Notes: a model not told the origin generated them from the letters alone. Shown: positions 52,130 to 63,061, counted from the first letter of the stretch. The stretch: 64,000 nucleotides of DNA from Deltaproteobacteria bacterium (GCA_009668975.1 SBEG01000003.1:175936-239935); one strand, 5' to 3'. Numbers and translations are program-made.

Positions 52130-53617
52130 ATGAAAATACTACTCATTGCAGTCCTTATCAGTTTGTGGCCTTTTACTCATTCGATCGCGGGAACATTGTC
52201 AGGGCAGGTTGCTGCGAATACTGTCGTCAGCGCTTCCGATGCAATCAGAAAAGCCGGATATGGCCATACCGCGTCTCGAAAAGCTGCCAAATCCATCTCG
52301 CTTTCTGACGAGAAGAGTCTCTGCACGGCGTTAGAGCTTCCCACCACCGATCAGCTGGTCATCGACGATGCCCCTGATGACTTTACCGATTTCGAGTTGA
52401 AGATTGCGGATTATAATCTCCCGAGATCAGATATACCGATTACCATTAATAGCAAGGTTGAATATTTCCTCAATGTTTTCCAGACCTCGGGACGCGTTTG
52501 GTTTGGTAAATGGCTTTCCCGCTCGGAACGCTATCTTCCGATGATGAAAGAAGTGCTGAGAAAGAATTCTTTGCCTGAGGACCTTGTCTATCTTGCAATG
52601 ATCGAGAGCGGTTTTTCTCCCCATGCGAATTCTCCTGCAAACGCTGTGGGCCCCTGGCAATTCATTGCAGGTACCGGGAAACGCTATTCGCTGCGAATCG
52701 ACCAATGGGTTGACGAGCGGCGCGATCCCTTGAAATCGACTGTTGCGGCTGCCCTCTACCTCAAGGAACTGTATTCCCTTTTCAACAAGAACTGGTACCT
52801 TGCCGCGGCCGGCTATAATGCCGGCGAAAACAAGATACTGCGTGCAATCGACATGTATGACAGTACGGACTTCTGGGAGCTTGCCGAGGGATCGTATCTG
52901 AAGCGGGAAACGAAGGATTATGTGCCAAAGCTTCTCGCCGCGGCCATTGTCGCGAAAGACCCTGCCAAGTACGGCTTTGCCGATGTGGCATATCTTCCTC
53001 CTATCGAGTTTGATACGGTAGTCATACCTTCCAGAACAGATCTTGATCTGGTGGCACGCTTGACCGGGGTTTCCTATGAAACGATCAAGGAGCTGAATCC
53101 CGCTCTCCGGAAATGGTGTACCCCGCCGAATTACCCTCAGTATGAGCTGAATCTCCCCAAAGGAACGAAAAGTGCTTTTCTGAGCGCCTATCACAAAATT
53201 CCCGTAGATGAGCGTTACACCGAGAAAGTTGTGTATTCCAGCTATCGCGCCAGGAAAGGCGATTCGATTGCGTCAATTGCCCGACGCTTTGGCACTGACC
53301 CAAAGGAGCTCTCCGCGATTAATAACCTGAAACAGACCCGGAAGCTGCGAGGGAAAATCCTGAAGGTCCCGGTTGATCCGGATTGTGTCCCGTCGTACGT
53401 CGCCCGGACCAATTCTTCACCGGAAAAAAAGCAAAAGGACAAGCAGGTTGTCCAGTATTATACGATTAAACAGGGTGATACGCTCACGTCAGTTGCCAGA
53501 CGTTTCAATGTTACGACGAAAATCATTGCAGTTTGGAATAATTTGAAGCCCAAGGGCATCCTGATGCCGGGAAAGAAGATTATTGTAGCCAAATCCGGGG
53601 AGACCAGTTCCTCATAA
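52130..53617 (+). CDS. MltD-like lytic murein transglycosylase with two LysM domains
   Basis: A 495-aa exported enzyme: signal peptide (MKILLIAVLISLWPFTHSIAG), a transglycosylase SLT domain (~145-275) with the catalytic Glu in MIESGFSPHANS, AVGPWQFIAGTGK and AAAGYNAGENKI, then two LysM repeats (YRARKGDSIASIARRF about 365-410 and YTIKQGDTLTSVARRF about 445-490). It cleaves peptidoglycan to 1,6-anhydromuramyl products. No lipobox, unlike E. coli MltD. GGAAGG precedes the ATG by about 9 nt. Confidence 0.93.
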   Translation: MKILLIAVLISLWPFTHSIAGTLSGQVAANTVVSASDAIRKAGYGHTASRKAAKSISLSDEKSLCTALELPTTDQLVIDDAPDDFTDFELKIADYNLPRSDIPITINSKVEYFLNVFQTSGRVWFGKWLSRSERYLPMMKEVLRKNSLPEDLVYLAMIESGFSPHANSPANAVGPWQFIAGTGKRYSLRIDQWVDERRDPLKSTVAAALYLKELYSLFNKNWYLAAAGYNAGENKILRAIDMYDSTDFWELAEGSYLKRETKDYVPKLLAAAIVAKDPAKYGFADVAYLPPIEFDTVVIPSRTDLDLVARLTGVSYETIKELNPALRKWCTPPNYPQYELNLPKGTKSAFLSAYHKIPVDERYTEKVVYSSYRARKGDSIASIARRFGTDPKELSAINNLKQTRKLRGKILKVPVDPDCVPSYVARTNSSPEKKQKDKQVVQYYTIKQGDTLTSVARRFNVTTKIIAVWNNLKPKGILMPGKKIIVAKSGETSSS

Positions 53618-53706
53618 GTCCGGCAGGGTTATCGGCACGAGGGTCCCGGAAATATTGTCTAAAAGAAACCATTGCCGAGTGACGGCAACGGAAAGGATTG
53701 GAACGG

Positions 53707-54438
53707 ATGTATAATTTGCTTATTTCGCTCGGTGCTGCGGCAGTAATTTTTGTAGTGCTCATGTTTGTCGTTGGCTTGCCCTGGTGGGTATCGCTGCTGG
53801 TGGCGTTTTCTCTTTTTGCCGTCTGTTATCTCCTCTTGATGAGGTATGTGATGAAAAAAGTCGGCGCAGCAATGGAAAGCGCCGGCAAGGATCTTCAAGG
53901 CCAGCGTATCGAAAAGGCCATCAAGACACTGCAGCAGGCACTCAGCTATAGCGTCTGGCAATTTTCAGTGCGCAGTCAAATCCACGCTCAAATCGGAATG
54001 ATCTACTACCTGAAGCGTGATTTTTCTAATGCCTTTCCCCATCTGGAGAAAAGTTTTGCCAAGAACTGGATTGCCATGGGTATGCTGGCGATTACGTACA
54101 TGAAACGCAACAAAAAGGAAAAGATGACGGCCACTTTCGAGAAGGCTGTCCAGTGGAGTCCGAAGGAGCCTCTGTTGTGGAACTTGTATGCCTACTGTCT
54201 TGCAGAGACCGGAAGTACCGATCCGGCAATAAAAGTCCTGGAGCGGGGCCTGAAAAAGCTGCCCGGCGAGGAGCGGATTACGCATAATCTTCAGGCCCTG
54301 CAGGAAGGTAAGCGGATGAAGATGAAAAGTTTCGGGGATATGTGGCTCCAGTTTCACCTGGAGAAACAGAGCGTCATCATGAAGCAACAGGCGGCAGCCA
54401 TGGGTGCCATGGGCCGCCGCAGGGTTATCCGTAAGTAG
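53707..54438 (+). CDS. Membrane-anchored TPR protein, unknown function
   Basis: A 243-aa protein with two N-terminal membrane helices (LLISLGAAAVIFVVLMFVV and VSLLVAFSLFAVCYLLLM) and three to four TPR-like repeats facing one side (IEKAIKTLQQALSYS, SNAFPHLEKSFAKNW, KEKMTATFEKAVQWSPKE, DPAIKVLERGLKKLPGE). The Met/Gln-rich tail ends GAMGRRRVIRK. The start is ATG 53707, with GGAAAGGA 8-9 nt before it; the TTG at 53698 touches that site. Likely a scaffold for an envelope process; no specific partner can be named. A clear terminator follows. Confidence 0.7.
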   Translation: MYNLLISLGAAAVIFVVLMFVVGLPWWVSLLVAFSLFAVCYLLLMRYVMKKVGAAMESAGKDLQGQRIEKAIKTLQQALSYSVWQFSVRSQIHAQIGMIYYLKRDFSNAFPHLEKSFAKNWIAMGMLAITYMKRNKKEKMTATFEKAVQWSPKEPLLWNLYAYCLAETGSTDPAIKVLERGLKKLPGEERITHNLQALQEGKRMKMKSFGDMWLQFHLEKQSVIMKQQAAAMGAMGRRRVIRK

Positions 54439-54453
54439 TTGTATGAAATTCAC

Positions 54454-54481
54454 GGGGGGCGCGGTCGGCCCCCCTTTTTTT
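54454..54481 (+). terminator. Intrinsic terminator of the TPR gene
   Basis: GGGGGG (54454-54459) pairs with CCCCCC (54469-54474) around a GC-rich loop and is followed by seven T residues (54475-54481), 16 bp after the stop. Confidence 0.88.
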
Positions 54482-54530
54482 AGCTGGTCAACCCGAAAAT
54501 GACAGCATGAAGGCGAGAATTGGCAGCCCT

Positions 54531-55835
54531 CTATTTCTTGAACCGAACCATGATCCCCCCCTCGGGAGGATCGAGCTTGTAGTAACGTTTCAGTGCCTGG
54601 ATATTCCATTCATCAAGCACTTCTCCCGCGCCCAGCAGCAGTAGCCCCGTCCCGCTTCGTACGGCATGCGTCACCTGCATGCCGCGACGCAGTTCTCCCG
54701 GAAACAACTCCATTTCGATCATACCGTCCAATTTTGCAAGGCTGCGATATTTTTCTTTGATGACAGGCACAAAATAGGGAAAGAGAGCGGGGTCAAACTT
54801 GCTCCCGAGCCGTTCTGAAAGCTCCTGTAAGGTTATCTCGATACCGTTATCCCCGTGAACAGTAAAAAAGATTCTGTCCGCGGCATCGGAGATGGCAAGT
54901 ATCCTTGCTCCGTGCGGGATCTCTTCGCCTGACAAACGGTCAGGAAAGCCGCTGCCGTCGAAATTTTCGTGATGATGCCTGATGAGGACTCCGGAGGCGC
55001 GCAGATCTTCCACCGAATCGATCGCCGCCTGTCCTCGAACAGGGTGAAGCCGGTATTCCTGCAGTTCATTGGGGGAAAATGTTTCAATGTTGCCCTGCAG
55101 CAGGGTGTCTGAGTTCCCTATTTTACCTATGTCATGGAGCAGGGCGGAGACGCGGATCCTTTCAATTTCATCCGGTTTGTATCCGCATTTTTCCGCTACC
55201 AGAACCGCTACCTCCGCCACATTCCGGCAATGGTTGCGTGATTCGCGGTCGCGAAGTTCCATGAGGCTGGAAAATGCCAGCAGACTTCCTTCGTAATTAT
55301 TTTTTAATTTATCATTCAGCAGATGAAGTTCACTGAGGTTGTTTCGAATTGCTGCGGTTTGCTCCAGAACTCGAGATTTCAGGTTTGAATTCCACTCATG
55401 CAGTTCCTCGTTCTGTTTCCGGACAAGCTCGGAGAGAGTTCTGTTTTCAAGGATTAATTGATAATAGCCGGCAGCTTCCCGAATGGTGCGGATTAATTCT
55501 TCATCGTTCCATGGTTTGTTTATAAAACGATAGCATCCGCCCTTGTTAATGGCATCAATGGTTGCCGAAATGTCCGCGTATCCGGTCAACATGATACGCG
55601 GCACATCCGGGGCGATTTCCCTGGCCTGCTGAAGAAACGCGGTACCGGAAAGGCCTGGCATGCGCTGGTCGGAAACGATGACGCCGATGCCGGGTGTCGA
55701 ATGAAGGATTTCGAGTCCCTCTTCTCCCGAGGTTGCGATCAGCACATCCATGTCCTCGCCGGCAAGGAGTCGGCGAATGGATCTCAGGATATTTTCTTCG
55801 TCATCTACACATAAAATCTGGATTGAGTCTGTCAT
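54531..55835 (-). CDS. Response regulator with HD-GYP-type output (RpfG-like)
   Basis: A 434-aa protein: receiver (1-120, ILCVDDEENI, phospho-Asp in VIVSDQRMPG, KPW), a coiled-coil linker (~130-190) and an HD-GYP-like domain (HDIGKIG, HPVRGQAAI, HHHENFDGSGFP, ISDAADR). The signature GYP reads GFP, a conservative change, so c-di-GMP phosphodiesterase activity is possible but not certain. A ~60-aa C-terminal region follows. It starts 7 bp after the kinase gene upstream (ATG 55835 with TGAGG), so the two form a two-component operon. Confidence 0.87.
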   Translation of the reverse strand: MTDSIQILCVDDEENILRSIRRLLAGEDMDVLIATSGEEGLEILHSTPGIGVIVSDQRMPGLSGTAFLQQAREIAPDVPRIMLTGYADISATIDAINKGGCYRFINKPWNDEELIRTIREAAGYYQLILENRTLSELVRKQNEELHEWNSNLKSRVLEQTAAIRNNLSELHLLNDKLKNNYEGSLLAFSSLMELRDRESRNHCRNVAEVAVLVAEKCGYKPDEIERIRVSALLHDIGKIGNSDTLLQGNIETFSPNELQEYRLHPVRGQAAIDSVEDLRASGVLIRHHHENFDGSGFPDRLSGEEIPHGARILAISDAADRIFFTVHGDNGIEITLQELSERLGSKFDPALFPYFVPVIKEKYRSLAKLDGMIEMELFPGELRRGMQVTHAVRSGTGLLLLGAGEVLDEWNIQALKRYYKLDPPEGGIMVRFKK

Positions 55836-55842
55836 GAAAACC

Positions 55843-58221
55843 TCATTGGATTGGCAGCCGTACGGTAAAGGTGGTCCCTTCTCCCGGTAGACTTTCGACG
55901 AAAATATCTCCCTTGTGTTTCTTGATAATATCGTAGGTAATACTGAGTCCGAGGCCTGTTCCCTTGCCAACTTCCTTGGTAGTGAAGAATGGCTCGAAGA
56001 TCCTGGTCAATACCCCTTCAGGGATGCCGCACCCGGAGTCGGCAATTGATGCGTAGATCGAGTCATCTTCCTTCCAGGTTCGCACCCGGATCTCTCCCTG
56101 TTTCTCAATTGCCTGGGAGGCATTGACCAGCAGGTTCATGAAAACCTGATTCAGTTGCTGTGGAAAACAGCGGATCGGTGGAAGGTTTTCCAGGTCCCGG
56201 ATAAGGTTTACCTTGTATTTTAGTTCGTTCCAGACGATTTTGATCGTGCTTTCCAGGCATTCGTTGATGTCAGCGGTCTTGCATTCGGATTCGTCCACGC
56301 GGGAGAAACTTTTAAGGTTCTGGACAATTGACCGGACTCGCTCGGCCCCGTCGAGCGACTCATCAATCAATTCCCTGCCGTCCTTGAAGATGTAGTCTAT
56401 CTTCAGAGTCTTTCTGTGCTCCAGGAAGCTTTGCCGGTACTTTTCGTCAGGAAAAGTCTCAATACTATCGGTAATAAATGAAATGTGTTTGTCCAGACGT
56501 TCCAGGTATTTTCGCATGGTCCCCAGATTGCTGGAAATGAAGCCGATCGGATTGTTTATTTCATGGGCCACTCCGGCAGCCAATTGACCGATTGAAGCCA
56601 TTTTCTCCTGTTGGACGATCTTGGCCTGGGTGGCTTTCAGTTCGCCGTAGGCACTTTCCAGTTCGTCACGTACCGCCTTCCGTTTGGTGGCGTCATGAAG
56701 TGTCAGTACAAAACCCGATACTTCATTCTCGTCATTATCCGAAAATGGATCCGTGGTGCAGAAAAAACAGCGCCTGCTTGATTCATGGGTTATTTCACAA
56801 CTCGTTGGGAGTTCGGAGGGGAGGTTGAGACCATGCCTGGAAAGGAACTCTTTCCAGTGAGAGCCGATTATTTCCTGGTAGGATTGGCAGGTGAATTCTT
56901 GTAACGCCTTATTGCATCGTTTGATTTTTCCCGCGGCATTAACCAGGATAACAATATCCCCGATGCTGTCCATGGTTCTTTCCCATTCCCTTTGTGACGC
57001 GGCAACCTGGGTGAATAGAGAGTGCAGTTCTTCGTGGCTCCGCAGTAGTTCGGCACGGCTTTTCCGCAGTTCCCGTTCCGCTTCCTTGCGGCGGGTTATG
57101 TCTTCCAATTCCACCAGGTAATGGGTGGTCACGTCGTCGGAGTCCGTAATGGAAGAGATTGTGGCAAGCTCCCAGTACGGCTTTCCATCGCTCGTGTGAC
57201 TGAGCCGTTCTCCGCTCCAGGATCCGTGTGCCTGGATGGTTTTCCAGGATGCACCGAAAATATCCGGGATGGGTATTGATTTGCCGGATGGAACGGCGGA
57301 CGTACCGATAATTTCTTCCAGTTTGTAGCCAGTCATCCTGATGAAGCTGGTATTCGCGTATTCGATACAGCCCAGCGTGTCGGTGATGAGTATGGCGCTG
57401 GTACTCTGTTCCACCGCTCGCGACAACTTTCGCAGAATCTCTTCCGTTTCGAATCGATCGGATATGTCGAAACAATAGCCGATATGTCCCCCGTAAAGGC
57501 CCTGCTCATCAAAAAATGGCCTGCCGAAAGCCTGGAACCGTCGATACTCCCCGTCATGATTGCGTAGCCTGAATTCGCTTTCGAACGAAGAGATTTGCTC
57601 CTGCGCGGTAACCAGGTCAGCGAGAAACTGCACTATATCTTGTGGATGGAGACTATCCTTCCAGCAGGTTGCAAAGTCCTGATCGGCTGAAATTCCGGTG
57701 AATTCAAGCCACATGTGATTGAAATAATCAAAGGTACCTTGAGGGCCGGTACGCCAGATCAATGCTGGTGATGCTTCAAAAAGGTTGAGATAGAAGTTTC
57801 GCGATTTTTCGAGTGCGTCCTGTGCCTGTTTTTTTTCGTCAATGCAGCGTTTTTTTTCCAGGACGGCGGTGATTGCCTCGGCAAGATGTGCAAGCCGGTC
57901 TTTGAGAACACAATCCCAGGCCCCGGCCTTCATGCACTCAACGGCTGTCTCCACTTTAAGTGCTTCGGTAACCAGAATGAAAGGCGTTTGCGGAGAGTAT
58001 CGACTTGCAAGTTCGAGAGCTTCCCGGCCACTAAATGAGGAAAGGTAATAGTCGGAAAGAATGATGTCCGGGCAGAATTCGTTCAACGCAGCAAGATAGT
58101 CAGCCTGCGTTGCCACGTGGCAAATCCGGCAACTTTCGCTCATCCTGCCGATTTCGTGCTTGATAAGCTCTGCGTCAGTGGGGATGTCTTCCAGTAGGAG
58201 GATAGAAAGTTCGATTTTCAT
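55843..58221 (-). CDS. Multidomain sensor histidine kinase (REC-PAS-PAS-PAS-HisKA-HATPase)
   Basis: A 792-aa soluble kinase. Domains in order: receiver-like (1-125, [16 protein letters not shown], Asp in [13 protein letters not shown]), PAS (~150-270, [13 protein letters not shown]), PAS (~275-400, [14 protein letters not shown]), a third PAS (~435-550), coiled coil, HisKA with H in [15 protein letters not shown], and HATPase_c ([31 protein letters not shown]). ATG 58221 is chosen; the frame runs on to 58305. Its N-terminal receiver is strikingly similar to that of the divergent kinase at 59091. The HD-GYP regulator is its likely output. Confidence 0.9.
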   Translation of the reverse strand: MKIELSILLLEDIPTDAELIKHEIGRMSESCRICHVATQADYLAALNEFCPDIILSDYYLSSFSGREALELASRYSPQTPFILVTEALKVETAVECMKAGAWDCVLKDRLAHLAEAITAVLEKKRCIDEKKQAQDALEKSRNFYLNLFEASPALIWRTGPQGTFDYFNHMWLEFTGISADQDFATCWKDSLHPQDIVQFLADLVTAQEQISSFESEFRLRNHDGEYRRFQAFGRPFFDEQGLYGGHIGYCFDISDRFETEEILRKLSRAVEQSTSAILITDTLGCIEYANTSFIRMTGYKLEEIIGTSAVPSGKSIPIPDIFGASWKTIQAHGSWSGERLSHTSDGKPYWELATISSITDSDDVTTHYLVELEDITRRKEAERELRKSRAELLRSHEELHSLFTQVAASQREWERTMDSIGDIVILVNAAGKIKRCNKALQEFTCQSYQEIIGSHWKEFLSRHGLNLPSELPTSCEITHESSRRCFFCTTDPFSDNDENEVSGFVLTLHDATKRKAVRDELESAYGELKATQAKIVQQEKMASIGQLAAGVAHEINNPIGFISSNLGTMRKYLERLDKHISFITDSIETFPDEKYRQSFLEHRKTLKIDYIFKDGRELIDESLDGAERVRSIVQNLKSFSRVDESECKTADINECLESTIKIVWNELKYKVNLIRDLENLPPIRCFPQQLNQVFMNLLVNASQAIEKQGEIRVRTWKEDDSIYASIADSGCGIPEGVLTRIFEPFFTTKEVGKGTGLGLSITYDIIKKHKGDIFVESLPGEGTTFTVRLPIQ

Positions 58222-59090
58222 GTAATTCTCTCGACTAATCAATTGGTTTGTGCTGGTGAAGGTTAATTTGGTTTTGCTTTGGATGAAAAAAGTTTTGCTG
58301 TTCATTCCATTTTTCGTTCAAGTAGGCATTTCTGTAGAGTGTGTTAGCGAAGCGTAACGCACCTTATGTCGGCGGGTTACGACTAAGAGCCGCCTGACCA
58401 CCCTTCAGTTTGCTGGCAACTTGATTGCAAATGGGCAACAAAAAAAAGTGTTTAACTTTATTTGTGCGTTGCTAAAATATTTTGTTTGATTAAGATTAAT
58501 AAATCAGGGCCGCGGCCCGGACCGCTTGAGTTGTGCACGCCCCATCGGATTTATTATGGCCGGGGGCCAAACTCATTATGAATACTATATCGACATCCTG
58601 TCGATAAATCTTTAACTGACTGAACGATAATTGATGGCTTAGCAAAAAGATCGAAAGTACGAAGTCACGTCATTTCCGTGAAAACGGGAATCCAGAATAT
58701 CAGCAACTTTTATATTTCCTGGATACCCGCTTTCGCGGGTATAACGAGCTTTTTTTCTACAGAATTACTAGGAGGGTCATACCCGCTTCGACTCGTATCA
58801 ATTTGCCGGTAAATTTCAAAGAAACTAAAGTGGCTTTGCTCCTTAACTTGGGCTACCGAGCACTAGCTGCGGGAAGGACGATAGTGTGTGATCACTAGCT
58901 ATCTTGTAAATCCGTTGGAGTTTGATACATTCGTTGTGGCGGTAATATCCCATCTGGTACGGACGGATGAAGCTGAGTCGTTGCCGTGGCAACCGGGACC
59001 ATGTTCCCTTCGGGGTTGGCCGGAACTTCATTTTGTTCCAACTTTCTGCTGCATAATTCATCTGGCACCTGTTGAAAAAGGAACTGAAAA
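58222..59090. other. 869-bp intergenic region between divergent paralogous kinases
   Basis: No convincing gene in either strand. It holds a GTGTTAGCGAAGCGTAACG-type repeat near 58339, an AT-rich stretch (58435-58505), the palindrome GGGCCGCGGCCC near 58507, and an inverted-repeat element at 58669-58745. Promoters for both kinases must lie here but no consensus pair stands out. Confidence 0.5.
58669..58745. repeat. Inverted-repeat intergenic element (GTCATT...AAAGCGGG type)
   Basis: A 77-bp unit with outer arms GTCATTTCCGTGAAAACGG (from 58669) and its rough complement ending in CGCTTTCGCGGGTATAAC (58745), and inner arms AATCCAG/CTGGAT. It resembles the widespread 'GTCATTCCCGCGAAAGCGGG' dispersed repeats of proteobacteria. 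One copy in the window. Confidence 0.6.
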
Positions 59091-61397
59091 TTGGAAAAAT
59101 TACGCATTCTCATAAATGAGGACCTACCCTCCGATGTGGAACTTCTGGAGTATGAAATTCGCAAGGGTGGCTTCAATTTTATTTCAACTCGTGTGGATTC
59201 CCGGGAGCGATTTCTTGCGGCACTGGATGAATTTGACCCGGACCTCATCATCTCCGACTTCAATCTGCCGAGTTTTACGGGAATGCAGGCGCTTTCCCTG
59301 GTCCGTGAACATTCGCCTTTCGTTCCCCTTATAATTGTAACAGGCGCCTTGAATGAAGAGATTGCGGTTGAATGTATGAAAGCTGGCGCTGACGATTATG
59401 TGCTGAAGGACAACCTAAAGCGGCTTGTGCCTGCGATCGGTGTTGTCATGGCGAACAGTAAGGCGAGAAAAGAGAGAGTATTAGCCGAGGAGCAATCTGC
59501 GTCCTCGGAGCGAAAGATGCGAGCCGTTTTCGAGCATGCCCATGATGCCATTTGTATCCTGCACGAAGGGTTCTTTATTGATTGCAACCCGATGGCGGAG
59601 AAATTGTTCAATGTAGTACGGGACGATCTGCTTCAGCGGTCACTTTCAGAATTTTTTCCGGTTGAACAGGCCTGTGGGCAGCTTTCTCAGGAATTGGCTG
59701 CGGAAAAGTTCCGGAAAGCGCTGGCCGGAGAACCGCAAAACTTCGAATGGCTCTTGCAAAGGCTTGATGGAACGGTGTTCGACGTGGATGTCGGTTTGAG
59801 CCCGATTGAGGTGGATGGCCGGCTCCATCTGATGGCAATTCTGCGTGATATAACTGAAAAGAAGCGTATCGAGCGGGAGATGCTTGAAAATGAAAGAAAA
59901 TACAAGGATCTATCCCAGGAATTCAATACTCTTCTCGATGCGATTCCTGACCCGATCCTGCTTCAGTCGCCCGGTCTTGAGATTGTCTGGGCGAACAAAT
60001 CTGCCATGTCGCAATTCAGTGAAGGTGCTGAGAACCTGGAGGAGCGGCACTGTTTCAAACTGCTTCACCAGATTTCGGCCCCGCATGAAGGGTGTCCGGT
60101 GCTGGAATCTTTCGCTACCGGCAAGCCGGCAAAGGGAATTATTCCCATGACCGATCGGGTCTGGGAAATCCGTGCCGTACCGGTCATAAATGAAAATGGC
60201 ACCATCGTGAATGTGATCGAGATTGGTCGAGATATCACCGAGATGAAGAAGCTCGAACAACAGCTGCTCCATGCCCAGAAGATGGAAGTCGTGGGCCAGC
60301 TTTCCGGAGGAATCGCACATGATTTCAATAATATCGTCACGGCAATAATTGGCTACGGCAATCTTATCCTGATGAAACTTCCTGAAGATGACCCGGCGCG
60401 GCACTTCGTGGAGCAAATACTGGTAACAGCGGATCGCGCTGCTGAGTTGACACAGGGGTTGCTTGCCTTCAGCCGGAAGAGAGTCCTCAATATGAAGCCG
60501 GTCCAGCTCAATGATATCATCAGCGGTTTCAGGTCCTTCCTCGGCAGGATTATCGGCGAGCAGATCATGATCAGTACGGATCTTCTGGATGCGCCGGTTT
60601 TTGTTTATGCGGACAGTTCCCAAATTGAACAGGTTCTGATGAATTTAGCCACCAACGCACGTGATGCCATGCCGGACGGGGGGACAATTTCCATCTCGCT
60701 TGAAACGAGTGTGCTGGATGGTGCCTTTATAAAATCCCATGGCTATGGGGAACCCGGGAAATATGCCTGTATTCTGGTTTCCGATACCGGTGGGGGAATG
60801 GACGAAGACACGCTGAAAAAGATCTTTGAGCCATTCTTTACCACCAAGGAGGCTGGGAAGGGGACCGGACTGGGCCTTTCCATTGCCTATGGAATTGTCA
60901 AGGAGCACAATGGCTATATCCTTGCCTCCAGCCAACCTGGCAACGGAACTACCTTCAGGATTTACCTGCCGGTGATAAAAAATGTTGAGCAACGGCCTGA
61001 AATACCGCACTATCGTGAACCCCAGGGAGGTCACGAGACAATCCTGATCGCCGAGGATGATTCCCCGGTACGGGAGATTACCGCAAAACTTCTTACCGGC
61101 TATGGCTACTCTGTTATCGAGGCAGAGGATGGGGATGATGCGTTGAAGAAATTTGCTGAAGCTCGGGATGCCGTTCAGCTCCTCATTCTTGATGTTCTGA
61201 TGCCGGGCAAAAACGGGCGGGAAGTGGCGGAAGCACTCCGCCAGCTTTCACCAGAGGTAAAAGTGTTGTTTACTAGCGGCTACCCGCTTGACCTGCTCGT
61301 GAATAAAAATATTCTGCCGGATGATGTTCATTTCTTTATCAAGCCGATTGCCCCGAGGGAATTGTTGCGAAAGGTAAGGGAAGTATTAGAAGGGTAA
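59091..61397 (+). CDS. Hybrid sensor histidine kinase (REC-PAS-PAS-HisKA-HATPase-REC), TTG start
   Basis: A 768-aa soluble hybrid kinase. N-terminal receiver-like domain (1-125, [17 protein letters not shown], Asp in [13 protein letters not shown]), PAS (~140-260), PAS (~270-380), HisKA with H in [15 protein letters not shown], HATPase_c ([35 protein letters not shown]) and a C-terminal receiver (~650-768, [10 protein letters not shown], Asp in [14 protein letters not shown]). The start is TTG 59091: AAGGA sits 8 nt upstream and no ATG is suitable. It and the kinase at 55843-58221 share the N-terminal receiver and probably arose by duplication. Confidence 0.9.
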   Translation: MEKLRILINEDLPSDVELLEYEIRKGGFNFISTRVDSRERFLAALDEFDPDLIISDFNLPSFTGMQALSLVREHSPFVPLIIVTGALNEEIAVECMKAGADDYVLKDNLKRLVPAIGVVMANSKARKERVLAEEQSASSERKMRAVFEHAHDAICILHEGFFIDCNPMAEKLFNVVRDDLLQRSLSEFFPVEQACGQLSQELAAEKFRKALAGEPQNFEWLLQRLDGTVFDVDVGLSPIEVDGRLHLMAILRDITEKKRIEREMLENERKYKDLSQEFNTLLDAIPDPILLQSPGLEIVWANKSAMSQFSEGAENLEERHCFKLLHQISAPHEGCPVLESFATGKPAKGIIPMTDRVWEIRAVPVINENGTIVNVIEIGRDITEMKKLEQQLLHAQKMEVVGQLSGGIAHDFNNIVTAIIGYGNLILMKLPEDDPARHFVEQILVTADRAAELTQGLLAFSRKRVLNMKPVQLNDIISGFRSFLGRIIGEQIMISTDLLDAPVFVYADSSQIEQVLMNLATNARDAMPDGGTISISLETSVLDGAFIKSHGYGEPGKYACILVSDTGGGMDEDTLKKIFEPFFTTKEAGKGTGLGLSIAYGIVKEHNGYILASSQPGNGTTFRIYLPVIKNVEQRPEIPHYREPQGGHETILIAEDDSPVREITAKLLTGYGYSVIEAEDGDDALKKFAEARDAVQLLILDVLMPGKNGREVAEALRQLSPEVKVLFTSGYPLDLLVNKNILPDDVHFFIKPIAPRELLRKVREVLEG

Positions 61398-61436
61398 AAC
61401 AGTCGCAAATATAGACACCTGGAGTTTTCCGGTGGA

Positions 61437-62108
61437 TCAGGGTGTCTGTACTGCCTGAAGGGTGTCATGAATTATCTGAGCGGACAGTTTTGCCATTCCG
61501 CTGCTCATGGCACGTGCCAGTCCCGTTGGTGTCTTCTCCGTAATGGGTTCCGTTGCCTGGTACTTCTTTTGAAACAACAGCCTGTTCGCCACGCCGGCGC
61601 GTGAAAAATCGAACAGAGTGATCGAAAGTGTTATGGCTGCTGTTCGTGTGTTTTCAGTGTCAATTTCCAGAAATTCGTCAACACTGCCTTCAAGGACATA
61701 GCGGGCATCCTCCAGGTCACGGTAGGAAAATGCCGCCTTGAACAACCCGGAATTCCGGAGGTCGCGCAGCAGGTAGTCACTCACCATGTCTCCCGGATTG
61801 ATCATCCAGCGGTTACTGGCATAAGCGTCAAGCTGATAGGGCGCCGGCCGGAAAACCATGGCTTGGGAGTTGTAGGAGCGAGCAACGGAAAAACGCTCGA
61901 TCTTTATCGTTTGACCAGTCTGAGCTCTACCGTTGAAATCCGGTGAAGGATATTCAAAGGTGTATTTTTCAACAATGCTGGAGGGCCCGCCTCTCTTCAT
62001 GCAGCCGGCACTGAAAGAAATGGCGACAATGAGAATTGCTGCAAGAGGAAGCCGGACAGCTGGTTTCTGCACTTTTAATCGGATTCCGGTGAACGGATTT
62101 CTGCTCAT
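61437..62108 (-). CDS. ABC-type transport auxiliary lipoprotein (PqiC/MlaC-position partner of MCE system)
   Basis: A 223-aa putative lipoprotein: basic N-terminus, hydrophobic helix and lipobox (ILIVAISFSAGC). The mature part resembles the ABC_trans_aux family (PqiC-like), e.g. IKIERFSVARSYNSQAMVFR and the ISDYLLRDLRNSGLF-like stretch DMVSDYLLRDLRNSG. Such lipoproteins sit at the outer membrane and work with MCE proteins in phospholipid traffic. It is 21 bp behind the mlaD-type gene and last of a three-gene set. Confidence 0.82.
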   Translation of the reverse strand: MSRNPFTGIRLKVQKPAVRLPLAAILIVAISFSAGCMKRGGPSSIVEKYTFEYPSPDFNGRAQTGQTIKIERFSVARSYNSQAMVFRPAPYQLDAYASNRWMINPGDMVSDYLLRDLRNSGLFKAAFSYRDLEDARYVLEGSVDEFLEIDTENTRTAAITLSITLFDFSRAGVANRLLFQKKYQATEPITEKTPTGLARAMSSGMAKLSAQIIHDTLQAVQTP

Positions 62109-62129
62109 GTTTTTACCTCGTCATGCTTT

Positions 62130-63056
62130 TTACTGCCGCCGTACGGCAGGGGGGGAGCTGAAGATCAGGTCAGACGGAGTGGCATTGAGTCTGTCGAGAA
62201 GCGTCTGCAAAGTCTCCGAGGCCTGCTGAATATTTTCACTGGTGTCCCTGAGTTCCGTGGTGATGGCCCGGCTTCTGCGGTCAATTCCCTCCACAAGCCG
62301 GTTGGCCTTATCCGCCGTATCTGCAAGTTTGAGAGACTCCACTTCTTTCCGTACTCCGGAGATCAGATTCTTTGTTTCCGTCAGCGAGTCCCTGGCTTCC
62401 GTCAGGATATCATCCAGTTTACCTTCCGTGACCGTCTCGTCTACCTTGGCAACGGTTCTCTCCAAACTTGCCGATGTGGCTTCAAGGTTTGACATGATCG
62501 TGTTCATTTTCTTGCCGGCAAGCAGGTTTTCCGTGGCTTTGCCGACCGACTTGAACTGATCGGAAAGGCCCTTGAAATCGATTTCCTTGACATTCTGCAG
62601 AACCTCGTCGACTCCGGAAAGGAGTTGCCGCAGTTCCGATGGCCGCGAGGGAATAATCGGGTATTCCGCGGCGAAATCAATGGGGGGGGAGGCATCGGGG
62701 GCTCCCGGTTTTTTCCGGTCCAGTTCGATAAAGACTATTCCGGTGATGCCCGCGGTTTTGAGCTGGGCTACCGTGTTCTCCTGCAGGTCTCCCTCCAGAT
62801 CGACCTTCATCACGACTTCCACGAGTTTGTAGTCGGGGGCCACACGAATCCTCTCCACTCTGCCCACATCGACGCCACGATACTTGACGCTCGAATCCAT
62901 CTGCAGCCCCTGGACGGATTCATCGAAGAAGGTCACATAGGTAGAACCTTTCTGGAAATATTTCGTGGCGCCGATCCAGACAATAATTCCGGCGCCGATA
63001 ATGACCCCGCCCATGACAAAGAGCCCGATTAAAAACTTTGAAGTTTTTCCTGACAT
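62130..63056 (-). CDS. mlaD: MCE/MlaD-family periplasmic lipid-transfer protein
   Basis: A 308-aa protein with one N-terminal membrane helix (FLIGLFVMGGVIIGAGIIVW), one MCE domain (~40-120, VTFFDESVQGLQMDSSVKYRGVDVGRVE) and a long helical C-terminal region (~150-300) with repeated amphipathic segments. MCE domains form hexameric rings that carry lipids between membranes; the long helical tail is typical of MlaD homologues outside Enterobacteria. It is 5 bp behind the ATPase gene. Confidence 0.9.
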   Translation of the reverse strand: MSGKTSKFLIGLFVMGGVIIGAGIIVWIGATKYFQKGSTYVTFFDESVQGLQMDSSVKYRGVDVGRVERIRVAPDYKLVEVVMKVDLEGDLQENTVAQLKTAGITGIVFIELDRKKPGAPDASPPIDFAAEYPIIPSRPSELRQLLSGVDEVLQNVKEIDFKGLSDQFKSVGKATENLLAGKKMNTIMSNLEATSASLERTVAKVDETVTEGKLDDILTEARDSLTETKNLISGVRKEVESLKLADTADKANRLVEGIDRRSRAITTELRDTSENIQQASETLQTLLDRLNATPSDLIFSSPPAVRRQ

Positions 63057-63061
63057 CGCTG

